Shown: piece after piece, positions 25,227 to 33,524 of the stretch | Numbering within the stretch: position 1 is the stretch's first letter | Layout: each line of letters opens with the position of its first letter | NCBI GenBank assembly: GCA_002328075.1 | Contig: DCVT01000044.1 | Span: 1-64,000, forward strand | From: Anaerolineales bacterium UBA2181 | GTDB taxonomy: Bacteria > Chloroflexota > Anaerolineae > Promineifilales > UBA4811 | Reading direction: 5' to 3' | Length of the DNA stretch: 64,000 nt | The notes under the pieces: generated by a model | Databases searched by the model: none | Seen by the model: only the letters and a program-made list of their open reading frames with translations | Told to the model about the DNA's origin: nothing | Made by a program: the position numbers and the translations under genes

Positions 25227-26071
25227 CCGGTTATCCCCACGGACCGGGCACTGACGTCCCAGAGCCGGCGGGCGAGGGCGGCGTCACGCGATGCCGGCGT
25301 GGACCAGGCCACTTTGCCGTTGGCAAAATAGCGGCCGGAGATTCCGTCCACTTGCGGCGACAAGGCCAGGTGCAGCACCAACTGCGCCGCGTGGTCTGCC
25401 TTGCGCAAGAAGGGCCGGACCAACCGAAAAAACAGCTCGGCCGTCCCGCCACTGTGCGCAAAGTTGGTGTCCACAATGCCGGGATGGATACAGTTGGCGC
25501 TCACCCCGCTCCCCGCCAGCCGGCGGGCCAGTTCCGTGGTGAACAGGATGTTGGCCAGCTTGGATTGCCCGTACGCTCCCCAGCTGGACCAGCGCCGGCG
25601 CCGCTGCAGATCCTTAAGACGAATCCGACCGATGAGGTGCGCGTTCGAGGCGACAGTGACCACCCGGGCCGGTGCGCTCGCCCGCAGCCTTCCCAACAGC
25701 AGATTGGTCAGCAGAAACGGCGCCAGATGATTCACCGCCCAGGTCATCTCGTAGCCATCGGTGCTCTCCTGCCGTCGCGGCAGAATACCGCCCGCGTTGT
25801 TCACCAGCACGTCGAGCCGATGGTACCGCTCCTCGAACTCGGCCGCCAGGCGACGTACCTGCGCCAGCGAGGCAAAATCGGCCAGCATGAGATCCACCAA
25901 CGGATTGCCGCTGGCCCGACAGACCTCATCCCGCGCCGCCTGGCCACGACCGGCGTCCCGCCCGGACATCACCACATTGGCTCCCAGGCGCGCCAGGCCC
26001 AGCGCCGTCCTCATGCCAATCCCCGAAGTGGCGCCGGTCACCAGCACGATACGATCTTCCAACCGCCTCAC
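25223..26071 (-). CDS. Short-chain dehydrogenase/reductase (retinol-dehydrogenase-like)
   Basis: 282 residues. The cofactor motif 'VTGATSGIG', 'VNNAGG' and the catalytic 'YGQSK' (YxxxK, with Ser in 'VVTVASNAH') are all present. An Arg after the second strand ('SGRDAGRG') suggests NADPH use. The family, resembling RDH and protochlorophyllide-reductase-like oxidoreductases, reduces varied ketones or aldehydes; the substrate is unknown. The start codon is GTG 26071. The gene converges on the UxaA-like gene and shares the four bases CTAG with its stop. It is transcribed alone. Confidence 0.85.
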   Translation of the reverse strand: MRRLEDRIVLVTGATSGIGMRTALGLARLGANVVMSGRDAGRGQAARDEVCRASGNPLVDLMLADFASLAQVRRLAAEFEERYHRLDVLVNNAGGILPRRQESTDGYEMTWAVNHLAPFLLTNLLLGRLRASAPARVVTVASNAHLIGRIRLKDLQRRRRWSSWGAYGQSKLANILFTTELARRLAGSGVSANCIHPGIVDTNFAHSGGTAELFFRLVRPFLRKADHAAQLVLHLALSPQVDGISGRYFANGKVAWSTPASRDAALARRLWDVSARSVGITG

Positions 26072-26138
26072 GCGTCACCCATTAACCCGTTGCACGGTGC
26101 GCCGGTTGCAGCCACTGCCCATAGCCGGCCAAAGAGGA

Positions 26139-26169
26139 TTGTACCTTTTTTCCCCATTTGTGCTAAAAT
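26139..26169 (+). promoter_or_regulatory. Promoter of the first REC-wHTH regulator
   Basis: TTGTAC (26139-26144) and TAAAAT (26164-26169, with TG one base upstream) are 19 bases apart. The predicted start near 26176 gives a leader of about 100 bases. Confidence 0.45.
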
Positions 26170-26280
26170 CTCACCGCCTGTGGAGATGCCATATGGCATC
26201 GGGGCCTCTTGGGCATAGAACCCGGCTGCGGAGTCGCAACGCGACTCGTGGCGGCAGGGTCGGAGACCACATTCCTCATG

Positions 26281-27087
26281 ATGGCAAAACAGAACACGCG
26301 GGGGAAGACCATCCTGCTGGTAGATGACGATGCCAGCGTCCGGGCGACGATCGGTCTGTTTTTCAAACGGGCAGGTTTCGCGGTGACCACAGCCAAGGAT
26401 GCGGCTGAAGCTCGAGCCTGCCTGGCAGCCGACCATCATGACCTTCTCTTGCTGGACTTGGTGCTTCCGGGCATGGGCGGGCTCGACCTGATCGTCGCTA
26501 TTCGCCAGACGCACGCAGCGCTGCCGGTGGTAATCTTGACCGGTCATGCCTCGCTCACCACCGCCGTCGAGGCGCTGCGCCTCGGAGTGCGTGACTATGT
26601 GTTCAAACCGGTTCACCTGGAACAGTTGCTGGGCCGCATCGAGGACATCCTGCACGAGCGCGATGCCGAGCGCCGGCAACGCGAGATTTTGGCCGAACTC
26701 AAGTCATTGGTAGGTCGGTGGGAGGCACTCGAGACCGAGTGTCAAACCCAGTTCACCGATCAGACTCCAACGGCTACCGACCACCTGCTGCAGCGGGGGC
26801 CGTTTCGATTGGACCTGCTGGCCCGCCGCGCCACGATAGACGGTCGCGCCCTGAACATCACCGCGACCTCATTCGATTATCTGGCTACCCTAGCCCTGCA
26901 CGCACCAGACGCGATAGCGCCCGAGGTTCTGCTTTGGGAATCCCAAGGGTACACCGAAAGCCACCTGCGCGCTCACGAGATGGTCCGCTGGCGGATTCAC
27001 AGCCTTCGCCGGGCAGTGGAAACGGAACCGTCCAACCCCCGCTTCATACTCACCGTGCGCGGCGTCGGATACCGGTTGGCCGTGTAA
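26281..27087 (+). CDS. Response regulator, receiver plus OmpR-type winged helix
   Basis: 268 residues. The receiver domain is complete: acidic pocket 'LLVDDDASV', phospho-acceptor Asp59 in 'LLLLDLVLPGMGG', Thr in 'ILTGHAS' and Lys109 in 'YVFKPVH'. A coiled linker of about 50 residues leads to a C-terminal DNA-binding winged helix ending 'RFILTVRGVGYRL', the classical trans_reg_C signature. No histidine kinase is adjacent. ATG 26278 or 26281 could start it. It is the upstream member of a paralogous pair; the next gene has the same architecture but a damaged receiver. Confidence 0.88.
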   Translation: MAKQNTRGKTILLVDDDASVRATIGLFFKRAGFAVTTAKDAAEARACLAADHHDLLLLDLVLPGMGGLDLIVAIRQTHAALPVVILTGHASLTTAVEALRLGVRDYVFKPVHLEQLLGRIEDILHERDAERRQREILAELKSLVGRWEALETECQTQFTDQTPTATDHLLQRGPFRLDLLARRATIDGRALNITATSFDYLATLALHAPDAIAPEVLLWESQGYTESHLRAHEMVRWRIHSLRRAVETEPSNPRFILTVRGVGYRLAV

Positions 27088-27269
27088 CCCGGGCGCCGCC
27101 GGCACTCCGGCTCGGTTCCCCGGGCCTGGCCGTTCTAACCATTGGAACTGGCCAACAATCACCAACAGATTTCAACGGCATTGGCTGCCAAAACATGATA
27201 CGATGCTGCTTGTTGGTCGATGCCGGGTTCCCGGACGTTTTCATTTTGACATCATCCGAAACGCCATTC

Positions 27270-28070
27270 ATGGGCCTGGTTCCATCACACGGAGCCATCC
27301 TGATAGTTGATAGCAGCCCCGACGTGCGCCACTGCTGTACCGCCTGTCTGGAGCAGGAAGGCTACACCGTGATCACGGCGGCGCATCCCCAACAGGGCCT
27401 GGAGCGACTGGCTGGTAGGACGGCCAGCTTGGCTCTGGTGGAGCTCCGACCCGAGCCGGCCGACCCCATGGAATCGGTCATGGCGGTCCGCGCCCACCTA
27501 CCCAACGTACCCGTGATGGTCCTCACCGATCAGGGCTCTTTGGACACGGCCGTCCGGTCGGTCCAGGCAGGCGTGCGCGACTATCTGATCAAACCGCTCA
27601 CCAGATCGGTTCTGACCGCCCGGGTGGCGCAGGTGCTGCAGGCACACCAGCTTCAGCGCATCCGGCAAGAGATTCTGGACCAGATACAGGACCTTCTGCA
27701 GCGGCTGGAGCGGCTTTCAGCGCTCGATGGGTCCGGTCGCAGCTTCCCTAACCGACCGATGCGGCCCCTCCGCTGCGGGCCTTTTCGGCTGGACCCGGTG
27801 ACCCGCCAGGCGACCCGCGACGGGTTGCCGCTGGGTCTGTCGCCGGCCGCGTTCGATTATCTGCTGGTTCTGGCCCGGTACTCGCCGGAGCCAGTTACGT
27901 ACCAGACGCTAGTCCAAGAGGCGCAGGGCGAGGACCAGCCAGAGGGAAGGCACCCGTCCGAGGTGGCCCGCTGGCACGTGCACCGGCTGCGCCGGGCTAT
28001 TGGCGATGACAGCCGCAAGCCGCGCTACCTGCTCACGGTGCGCGGCGTTGGGTACTGCCTGGTGCCCTGA
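27270..28070 (+). CDS. Response-regulator paralogue with a degenerate receiver domain
   Basis: 266 residues from ATG 27270 (ATG 27195 is an alternative). It shares receiver-linker-winged-helix architecture and the C-terminal 'RYLLTVRGVGYCL' with its neighbour. In the receiver the acidic pocket is reduced ('LIVDSSPD'). The phospho-acceptor position is Glu58 ('LALVELRPE') instead of Asp, although Lys108 ('LIKPLT') and the Thr ('VLTDQG') remain. Glu at this site often mimics constitutive phosphorylation, so the protein may act without a kinase. The tandem position suggests a local duplication followed by divergence; heterodimerisation with the upstream regulator is possible but unproven. Confidence 0.82.
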   Translation: MGLVPSHGAILIVDSSPDVRHCCTACLEQEGYTVITAAHPQQGLERLAGRTASLALVELRPEPADPMESVMAVRAHLPNVPVMVLTDQGSLDTAVRSVQAGVRDYLIKPLTRSVLTARVAQVLQAHQLQRIRQEILDQIQDLLQRLERLSALDGSGRSFPNRPMRPLRCGPFRLDPVTRQATRDGLPLGLSPAAFDYLLVLARYSPEPVTYQTLVQEAQGEDQPEGRHPSEVARWHVHRLRRAIGDDSRKPRYLLTVRGVGYCLVP

Positions 28071-28611
28071 TGGGCCAGAACAACCCAGAAAGAGGAGTGC
28101 CGTTCTCAAGCCGACTCCACGGCGAGACCCCAGTTGCCGGACAGCGCACTGCGCGGAAGCCAACCCGGCCAGGCGCAGGCTGGCGTTCGCAGGGTTGGAG
28201 TCGACCGAAAACTCATCGCGGGCCGCCGGCTGCGGGGAATGGCGGGGCGGCCCGGTCACACCTCGACGCTGGCAGAGGCAATCCGGCCGGTAGGATGACG
28301 ACAGCTTTGGACCGTCCCCCGGGGATGGGTTCTGGAGCGAGCACGGCAACCTGGCCTGGATTCTCCTCGTGATGCTGGCCAGAGTGGCGGCGGGCATGCT
28401 GCCAGCCCGGGCTGGCAGCATGCCGAGGGCAAGCAGGGTGGCCCCCTGACCGCCTGTCAGGGGGCCAGGGGTTCGGGACGGCCAAAAGGGAGAGTTCTTT
28501 GCGCACGGGCGGGTGTCCGCCCGTGCAGCCAATGTCGGTTCGACCCAGATCCGCGCGCCCTGTCGGCAGGCGCGTTGCCGTGTAATCGTTGTGGTGCTGG
28601 TGTTCCTTGTG
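28071..28611. other. Intergenic region with a cluster of strong hairpins
   Basis: There is no convincing gene. The right two-thirds holds three closely spaced inverted repeats (28393-28526), described separately. The flanking genes converge here, so bidirectional transcription termination is one use. Confidence 0.6.
28393..28526. repeat. Three consecutive inverted repeats, including a 32-base perfect palindrome
   Basis: 28393-28424 is a perfect 32-base palindrome with arms GGCATGCTGCCAGCCC. 28439-28467 has 12-base arms (TGGCCCCCTGAC) around a 5-base loop. 28503-28526 has 10-base arms (GCACGGGCGG) around GTGT. None is followed by a T-run, so they are not textbook terminators. They lie between convergent genes and could be REP-like elements, cruciform or protein-binding sites, or factor-assisted terminators. 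Confidence 0.7.
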
Positions 28612-29070
28612 TTACCCCGACAGCAACTTGAGGATCTCCTGCACGTGTCCCTTGACCGTCACCTTGGGAAAGACCTTGATGATCACGCCCTGCTCGTCAA
28701 TGATGAACGTTGAGCGGATAATGCCCATGTACTTTTTCCCATACATGCTCTTCTCGCCCCAGGCACCGTACATCTCGGCCACCCGGTGGTCCGCGTCGCT
28801 CAGCAGCGCAAACGGCAGTTTGAACTTGAGCTTGAACCCATCGTGTGACCGGACGCTGTCCGGGCTCACCCCCAGCACGGCCGCCCCGGCAGCAATCAGC
28901 GCGCCGTAGCCGTCCCGAAAATCACACGCCTCCTGAGTGCACCCCGATGTGTTGTCCTTGGGGTAGAAATAGAGCACCACCTTTTTGCCCCAATAGTCTG
29001 ATAGCGTCACCTCGCCGCCCCCATCGGCCGGCAACACAAAATCCGGTGCGGTAGTCCCTTCAGTCAACAT
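28612..29070 (-). CDS. bcp: Peroxiredoxin, Bcp/PrxQ type
   Basis: 152 residues with a thioredoxin-like fold. The peroxidatic Cys is in 'SGCTQEACDFRD', with the second Cys five residues later acting as the typical resolving Cys of atypical PrxQ enzymes. 'YFYPKDNTSGC' and 'GVSPDSVRSH' are family signatures. It reduces H2O2 and organic hydroperoxides using thioredoxin in the cytosol. GGAGGTGGAAAG lies directly upstream of the ATG. It runs leftward after the HAD gene (46-base gap) and may be co-transcribed with it. Confidence 0.93.
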   Translation of the reverse strand: MLTEGTTAPDFVLPADGGGEVTLSDYWGKKVVLYFYPKDNTSGCTQEACDFRDGYGALIAAGAAVLGVSPDSVRSHDGFKLKFKLPFALLSDADHRVAEMYGAWGEKSMYGKKYMGIIRSTFIIDEQGVIIKVFPKVTVKGHVQEILKLLSG

Positions 29071-29116
29071 CTTTCCACCTCCTCATCCATTCAGCAACAT
29101 CCGGCAATTTCGGCCG

Positions 29117-29821
29117 CTAGTCCGGCCGGTCCAACCGCTCCAGCAACGCGGGCAAATCCCGCAATGCCTCGATCTCATAGTATCCATCCCGATGCGGGTC
29201 GGTGTTGTCTACACGCTCGTGGTCCCAGGTCAGGTCGTGCGGAACGTACACTGCATTGGCGCCCATCTCCAGCACCGGCAGCACGTCCGACCGCAACGAA
29301 TTACCCACCATCACCAAGGCCGGCGGCGAGGTGCCATACTGCTCCACCAACCTGCGGTATGTGCCGGCGGTCTTGTCACTGACCACCTCCACCGCGGCAA
29401 AGTACGCCCCCAAGCCGGATCGGTCCAGCTTGCGCTGCTGGTCCAGCAGGTCACCCTTGGTCACCAGCATCAACCGGTACCGCTGGGCCAGGCAGTCAAC
29501 TGTCTCTTGCGCCCCGTCCATAAGGTCCAGGTCGGCCCGGAGCATAGCACGGCCCAACTCCATGATGACCCACACCGTCTTGCCCGGCACTGTCCCCCCG
29601 GTCAGCTTGATGGCCGTTTCGACCATGGACAGGGTAAAGCTTTTGATGCCATACCCATACAGCGGCAGGTTGCGCATCTCGGTGGCGTATAAGGCCTGGT
29701 GCACCTCTTCGGCTGCGGCAGTGGCCCCGAGGATTCGGGTCAGGGCGTGTTGAGCCCGTTGGTAGTACACCTCGTTCTGCCAAAGGGTATCGTCGCCGTC
29801 AAACGCAATCCACTCGATCAA
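29117..29821 (-). CDS. HAD-superfamily phosphatase
   Basis: About 234 residues. Motif I is 'FDGDDTLW' (nucleophile and acid/base Asp), followed by 'LVTKGDL' (motif II Thr) and 'MVGNSLRSDVLP' (motifs III/IV). A helical cap follows motif I. The family hydrolyses phosphomonoesters; the substrate is unknown. The start TTG 29821 is chosen because GGAGG sits five bases upstream. A TTG at 29833 would contain the ribosome site within the coding sequence. The gene begins inside the last 23 bases of the YyaL-type gene, so translation is coupled. Confidence 0.82.
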   Translation of the reverse strand: MIEWIAFDGDDTLWQNEVYYQRAQHALTRILGATAAAEEVHQALYATEMRNLPLYGYGIKSFTLSMVETAIKLTGGTVPGKTVWVIMELGRAMLRADLDLMDGAQETVDCLAQRYRLMLVTKGDLLDQQRKLDRSGLGAYFAAVEVVSDKTAGTYRRLVEQYGTSPPALVMVGNSLRSDVLPVLEMGANAVYVPHDLTWDHERVDNTDPHRDGYYEIEALRDLPALLERLDRPD

Positions 29822-31877
29822 TGACGCCTCCAATCACCGGTTGGTCGACCATCGGCCGGCCCAGCAGCTGCGCCAGGTCGCGTGGTTCGTTCACCGGAAG
29901 CCTGCAGGTGAAATTGCGACAGACATAGGCTGTCGCCCGGTCGTCGGTCGGGATGCGGTCCCGCAGCAGACCGACGCCGCTGCTGCCCAGACCGGCCGCC
30001 ACAACCTGATATGGTTGGAAACCATGCTGCGCCACCGCCAACAAAGCCTGCGTGTCGGCCGCTGCCACGTCGCCGGCAATGGCCACCTCCAGAGTGTCGC
30101 CGAGCGCGAAATCCAGCGCCACCAACCACTGGCCAAAGGCCAGCGGGTGGTTAGTCAGCTGCGGTTGCATGCGCGCGAGCCAGGACTCGGCCGCCTGCCG
30201 ATAGCGCGATTCGGCCGCCAACTCCCCGAGTCGCAACAGCGCGAATGCCGCCATGGCATTGCCCGAAGGGGTGGCGTTGTCCTGCAGGTCCCGCGGCCGA
30301 GTGATCAACTGCTGGTCCTTCACGCCGGTGTCGTAGAGTATGCCATCCTGCCCGCCAAAGTCCTGCAGCAGGCCATCGGCCAGCCGGCACGCTTCCCGAT
30401 ACCAGCGAGGGTCAAACGTCGTCTGGTAGAGCTCTACCAGGCCGTCCACCAGGTTGGCGTAATCCTCCAAGAAGCCATTGATCCCCGCCCGGCCGTCCCG
30501 CCAGCTATGCCAGAGCCGGCCGTCCTCCTGTCGCATCGTTCGCAGGAGGAAATCGGCGTTCCGTTCTGCCACCCGACGGTAGTCCTCTCGTTCCAGTGCT
30601 CGAGCGGCCTCGGAAAAAGCCGCCAACATCAGCCCGTTCCACGAAGCCAGCACTTTGTCGTCGCGCGCCGGCCGGGGCCGCCCTTCGCGCGCTGGCAGCA
30701 ATCGCCGCCGGGCCTCGGCAAACTCCGGTCGCTCCTCCATCCTCCCCCGGTATTCCAGGACGTTCTTGCCCACCTGGTTGTGACCCGCCTCGGCCGGCAG
30801 GTTGCCCCGCTCGGTGACTCCATAGGCCACCAGAAACGGGCCCCAGTCCCGCTCCAGGACACGGATCACCTCGTCAGTACTCCAGAGGAAGAACGCCCCT
30901 TCTTCCCCATCGCTGTCCGCATCTTGGGCGGAGTAGAACCCTCCGGCCGGGTCCACCATCTCCCGCACCACATAGTCCAGGATCTCCTCGGCAATGGTGC
31001 GAAAGCATGTCGAACCCGTCACCTGCCATCCATGAAGGTAGACCCGCGCCAATTGGGCATTGTCATAGAGCATCTTTTCGAAATGGGGCACCAGCCACCG
31101 CTCGTCCACCGAATATCGGTGAAAGCCACCACCCAACTGATCGTACATACCGCCCCGAGCCATCGCCTCCAACGTCTGGTTGATCATCATCCAGGCTTGA
31201 TGATCCTCGGTGCGGCGATAGTAGCGAAGCAGGAATTCCAGCGTCATCGGTTGCGGGAATTTGGGCGCACCGCCCCAGCCGCCGTTGCGCCGGTCGAACT
31301 GCTGGGCTATCCGCCGAAACGCGGTCGTCAGTGTCTCAGCGGTCAACGGCGCGGCTGACTTGCCCGTTGCCGCGCCCTCCTGGTTGGCGATGGCCTCCAA
31401 CAACCTCGACCCGCTCCGAACCAACTCGTCCCGGCGGTCCCGCCATGCCTCGGCCACCGCGCGCAAAACCTGACGGAACGAGGGCAATCCATGCCGCGCC
31501 TCTGGTGGGAAATAGGTTCCGCCGTAGAAGGGCAGGCCTTCTGGCGTAAGAAAAACAGACATCGGCCATCCGCCGCTTCCGGTCATCGCCTGCACCGCCT
31601 GCATATAGATGTGGTCCAGATCCGGCCGCTCCTCGCGGTCCACCTTGATGTTGATAAAGTGCTGGTTCATCAGCGCACCGGTGACTGGGTCCTCGAACGA
31701 CTCGTGCGCCATCACATGGCACCAGTGGCAGGCCGAGTATCCGATGGAAAGGAATATCGCCTTTCCCTCGGTTTTGGCTCGGTTGAGGGCTTTGTTACCC
31801 CAGGGGTGCCAATCCACCGGGTTGTCCGCGTGTTGCAGCAGGTAGGGGCTGGTTTCTCCCTTTAACAGGTTCGCCAT
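29799..31877 (-). CDS. YyaL/SPATA20-type thioredoxin-domain and six-hairpin glycosidase-like protein
   Basis: 692 residues. The N-terminal thioredoxin-like (DUF255) domain, about residues 1-170, holds the redox motif 'CHWCHVM' and the conserved 'DREERPDLD'. An (alpha/alpha)6 barrel related to N-acylglucosamine epimerase fills the rest ('DKVLASWNGLMLAA', 'GNAMAAFALLRL'). The chain ends near a conserved 'YVCRNFTCRLPV'. Relatives are widespread, usually single copy and of unclear biochemical role. It is leftward and transcribed from an extended -10 just upstream (31920-31928). Length and motifs match the family fully. Confidence 0.9.
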   Translation of the reverse strand: MANLLKGETSPYLLQHADNPVDWHPWGNKALNRAKTEGKAIFLSIGYSACHWCHVMAHESFEDPVTGALMNQHFINIKVDREERPDLDHIYMQAVQAMTGSGGWPMSVFLTPEGLPFYGGTYFPPEARHGLPSFRQVLRAVAEAWRDRRDELVRSGSRLLEAIANQEGAATGKSAAPLTAETLTTAFRRIAQQFDRRNGGWGGAPKFPQPMTLEFLLRYYRRTEDHQAWMMINQTLEAMARGGMYDQLGGGFHRYSVDERWLVPHFEKMLYDNAQLARVYLHGWQVTGSTCFRTIAEEILDYVVREMVDPAGGFYSAQDADSDGEEGAFFLWSTDEVIRVLERDWGPFLVAYGVTERGNLPAEAGHNQVGKNVLEYRGRMEERPEFAEARRRLLPAREGRPRPARDDKVLASWNGLMLAAFSEAARALEREDYRRVAERNADFLLRTMRQEDGRLWHSWRDGRAGINGFLEDYANLVDGLVELYQTTFDPRWYREACRLADGLLQDFGGQDGILYDTGVKDQQLITRPRDLQDNATPSGNAMAAFALLRLGELAAESRYRQAAESWLARMQPQLTNHPLAFGQWLVALDFALGDTLEVAIAGDVAAADTQALLAVAQHGFQPYQVVAAGLGSSGVGLLRDRIPTDDRATAYVCRNFTCRLPVNEPRDLAQLLGRPMVDQPVIGGVIDRVDCV

Positions 31878-31919
31878 CGGATTCTCCGAGACACTATGCT
31901 GTTCCGTCTCATCCAGCCA

Positions 31920-31928
31920 ATTATATCA
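31920..31928 (-). promoter_or_regulatory. Extended -10 promoter of the YyaL-HAD-Bcp genes
   Basis: On the minus strand TGA-TATAAT reads 31928-31920, about 45 bases before the start codon. It is back to back with the rightward promoter at 31939-31966. Confidence 0.55.
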
Positions 31929-31938
31929 TCGGCGGGCC

Positions 31939-31966
31939 TTGCACTTCTGGCCAGTCATGTTATAAA
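31939..31966 (+). promoter_or_regulatory. Promoter of the PII-like/antiporter operon
   Basis: TTGCAC (31939-31944) and TATAAA (31961-31966, with TG one base upstream) are 16 bases apart. Transcription from about 31973 gives a 118-base leader in which no known riboswitch could be recognised. Confidence 0.6.
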
Positions 31967-32090
31967 AGTGGTTCGGTCGAACAGCGGGCGAGACGCAGGG
32001 CGGATTCCGCCGGCAATGGCAGGTTTTAAGGTCTATTGCACCGGGTGAGTAGCCACGTCGGTTCCACCTGGACTCATTGAGAGGGTAGTC

Positions 32091-32453
32091 ATGTATCAGA
32101 TCACGTTCGTCCTGGATGACCCAGGCCGGCTCAACGACATCTTGGGGGCGTGGTGCGACGCCGGTGTGCAGGGCGTCACCATTCTGGAAAGCACCGGTGT
32201 GCATCGGGTCCGCTCACGAGCCAGTCAACGAGATGCACCGTTCATGCTCGGCTTCAGCCGCCTGTTGAGAACCGACCAGGTGGGCCACAACACACTGTTC
32301 GCTGTCGTTCAGGATTTGACGACGGTCGAGCGGGTGGTGGCTGCGACAGAAAAAGTGGTCGGTGACCTAACCCAACCCAACACCGGCATCCTGTACGCCA
32401 TTCCGGTAGAGGCGGTCTGGGGCATTCCCAAACAGCGGCCGGTATCCGAGTAG
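32091..32453 (+). CDS. PII-like small regulatory protein
   Basis: 120 residues with a ferredoxin-like beta-alpha-beta-beta-alpha-beta pattern: 'YQITFVLDDPGRLNDIL', 'GVQGVTILESTG', 'NTLFAVVQDLTTVERVV' and 'NTGILYAIPVEAVWG'. The 'VTILESTG' strand and the closing 'P...V.G' resemble the PII/PII-like group that binds nucleotides and regulates membrane transporters. The canonical uridylylated T-loop Tyr motif of GlnB is absent. Ribosome site GAGAGGG precedes the ATG. Only nine bases separate it from the cation antiporter, so a role gating that transporter is plausible by analogy with other transporter-linked PII proteins. Confidence 0.75.
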   Translation: MYQITFVLDDPGRLNDILGAWCDAGVQGVTILESTGVHRVRSRASQRDAPFMLGFSRLLRTDQVGHNTLFAVVQDLTTVERVVAATEKVVGDLTQPNTGILYAIPVEAVWGIPKQRPVSE

Positions 32454-32462
32454 GCAGTTCCT

Positions 32463-33446
32463 GTGGTTTGGCTAATCTTTATCGCCAGCAGCACTGTATT
32501 GGTCATTGCGGCCACCAAGATGGCCCAATACGGCGACGTCATCGCCGTGCGCACCCGGCTGGGAGGCATGTTCATCGGAGTGCTCTTGTTGGCCGGGGCT
32601 ACGTCGCTCCCCGAGTTGTTGACCACCATCAACTCCTTCCGGCAAGAATCCCCCGGGCTGGCGGCTGGCAACATGCTGGGCAGCAACATGTTCAACATGC
32701 TCCTGCTGGCTGTGTTGGATCTGCTCAATCAGCAAGCCCGGATTTTGCGCCGCGTGGCCATGACGCATGCGCTGACCGCCGCTCTGGCCAGCGTGATGAT
32801 TGTCCTGGCCGTCTTTTTCATCCTGGCCGATATTCCTCTCCGAATCGGATGGATGGGCATCGACAGCCTGATCCTGATCGCGGTCTATATCGTCGGCATC
32901 CGCCTGATCCAGCAGAACGGCCAGGCATCGGCAACCGCCATCGAGTTGGAAGGGGAGAAGCCGATCATGGCACTCTGGAAGGCCGTGACCGGGTTTGCGG
33001 CCACCACGGCCGTGATGGTGGCGGTGGTGCCGTGGCTGGTGAGCTCCAGCAAAGAGATCGCAGAAAGCACCGGCCTGGGGACTGGGTTCGTGGGTGCCAC
33101 GCTGCTGGCCATGGTCACCTCGCTGCCAGAGATGGTGGCGGTCATCGCGGCTGCGCGGCTGGGCGCATACGACATGGCGGTTGGAAACCTGTTTGGCAGC
33201 AACGTGTTCAACATGTTTGCGCTGGGTCTGTCGGATGCCTTTTACACGCCCGGGCGTTTCCTGGGGACCATCGACCCCTCTTTTGCGGTGATGGGCATGC
33301 TGGGTCTGTTGCTCACCAACCTAGCGCTCATCGGCAACATAGCCCGCGTGGAGCGCCGGCTGATTTTTGTCGAGGCCGACGCGCTGCTGATCCTGATCGT
33401 CTATTTCGGGGGAATGTATTTTCTGTTTCTGCAGGGACTTGGCTAG
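32463..33446 (+). CDS. Sodium/calcium-exchanger (CaCA) family antiporter
   Basis: 327 residues with about ten membrane helices. The two characteristic alpha-repeats are visible: 'LAGATSLPELLTTI' plus 'GNMLGSNMFNMLLL' in the first half, and 'AMVTSLPEMVAVI' plus 'GNLFGSNVFNMFAL' in the second. The inverted duplication and these acidic/Asn motifs define Ca2+/Na+ (or H+) exchange across the cytoplasmic membrane; the ion may differ (Mn2+, Mg2+, K+). The start is GTG 32463, required to include the first helix. It is co-transcribed with the PII-like gene. Confidence 0.9.
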   Translation: MVWLIFIASSTVLVIAATKMAQYGDVIAVRTRLGGMFIGVLLLAGATSLPELLTTINSFRQESPGLAAGNMLGSNMFNMLLLAVLDLLNQQARILRRVAMTHALTAALASVMIVLAVFFILADIPLRIGWMGIDSLILIAVYIVGIRLIQQNGQASATAIELEGEKPIMALWKAVTGFAATTAVMVAVVPWLVSSSKEIAESTGLGTGFVGATLLAMVTSLPEMVAVIAAARLGAYDMAVGNLFGSNVFNMFALGLSDAFYTPGRFLGTIDPSFAVMGMLGLLLTNLALIGNIARVERRLIFVEADALLILIVYFGGMYFLFLQGLG

Positions 33447-33524
33447 CCCAGCTGTTACCCACGGAGGCAGCAGGCCGCATCGGAGCCGGCCGCAACGGTG
33501 CCCGGCACCTGATGCGACGACGCG

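Noticed and set aside
29841..31358. 505-codon open frame on the plus strand
   Set aside because: It is an antisense shadow of the YyaL-type gene, which has a complete set of motifs.
31973..32090. Possible Mn2+ (yybP-ykoY) riboswitch in the PII-antiporter leader, from a GGGTGAGTAGCC motif
   Set aside because: Only about 40 bases follow the motif, and the second loop and final stem of that riboswitch could not be found.
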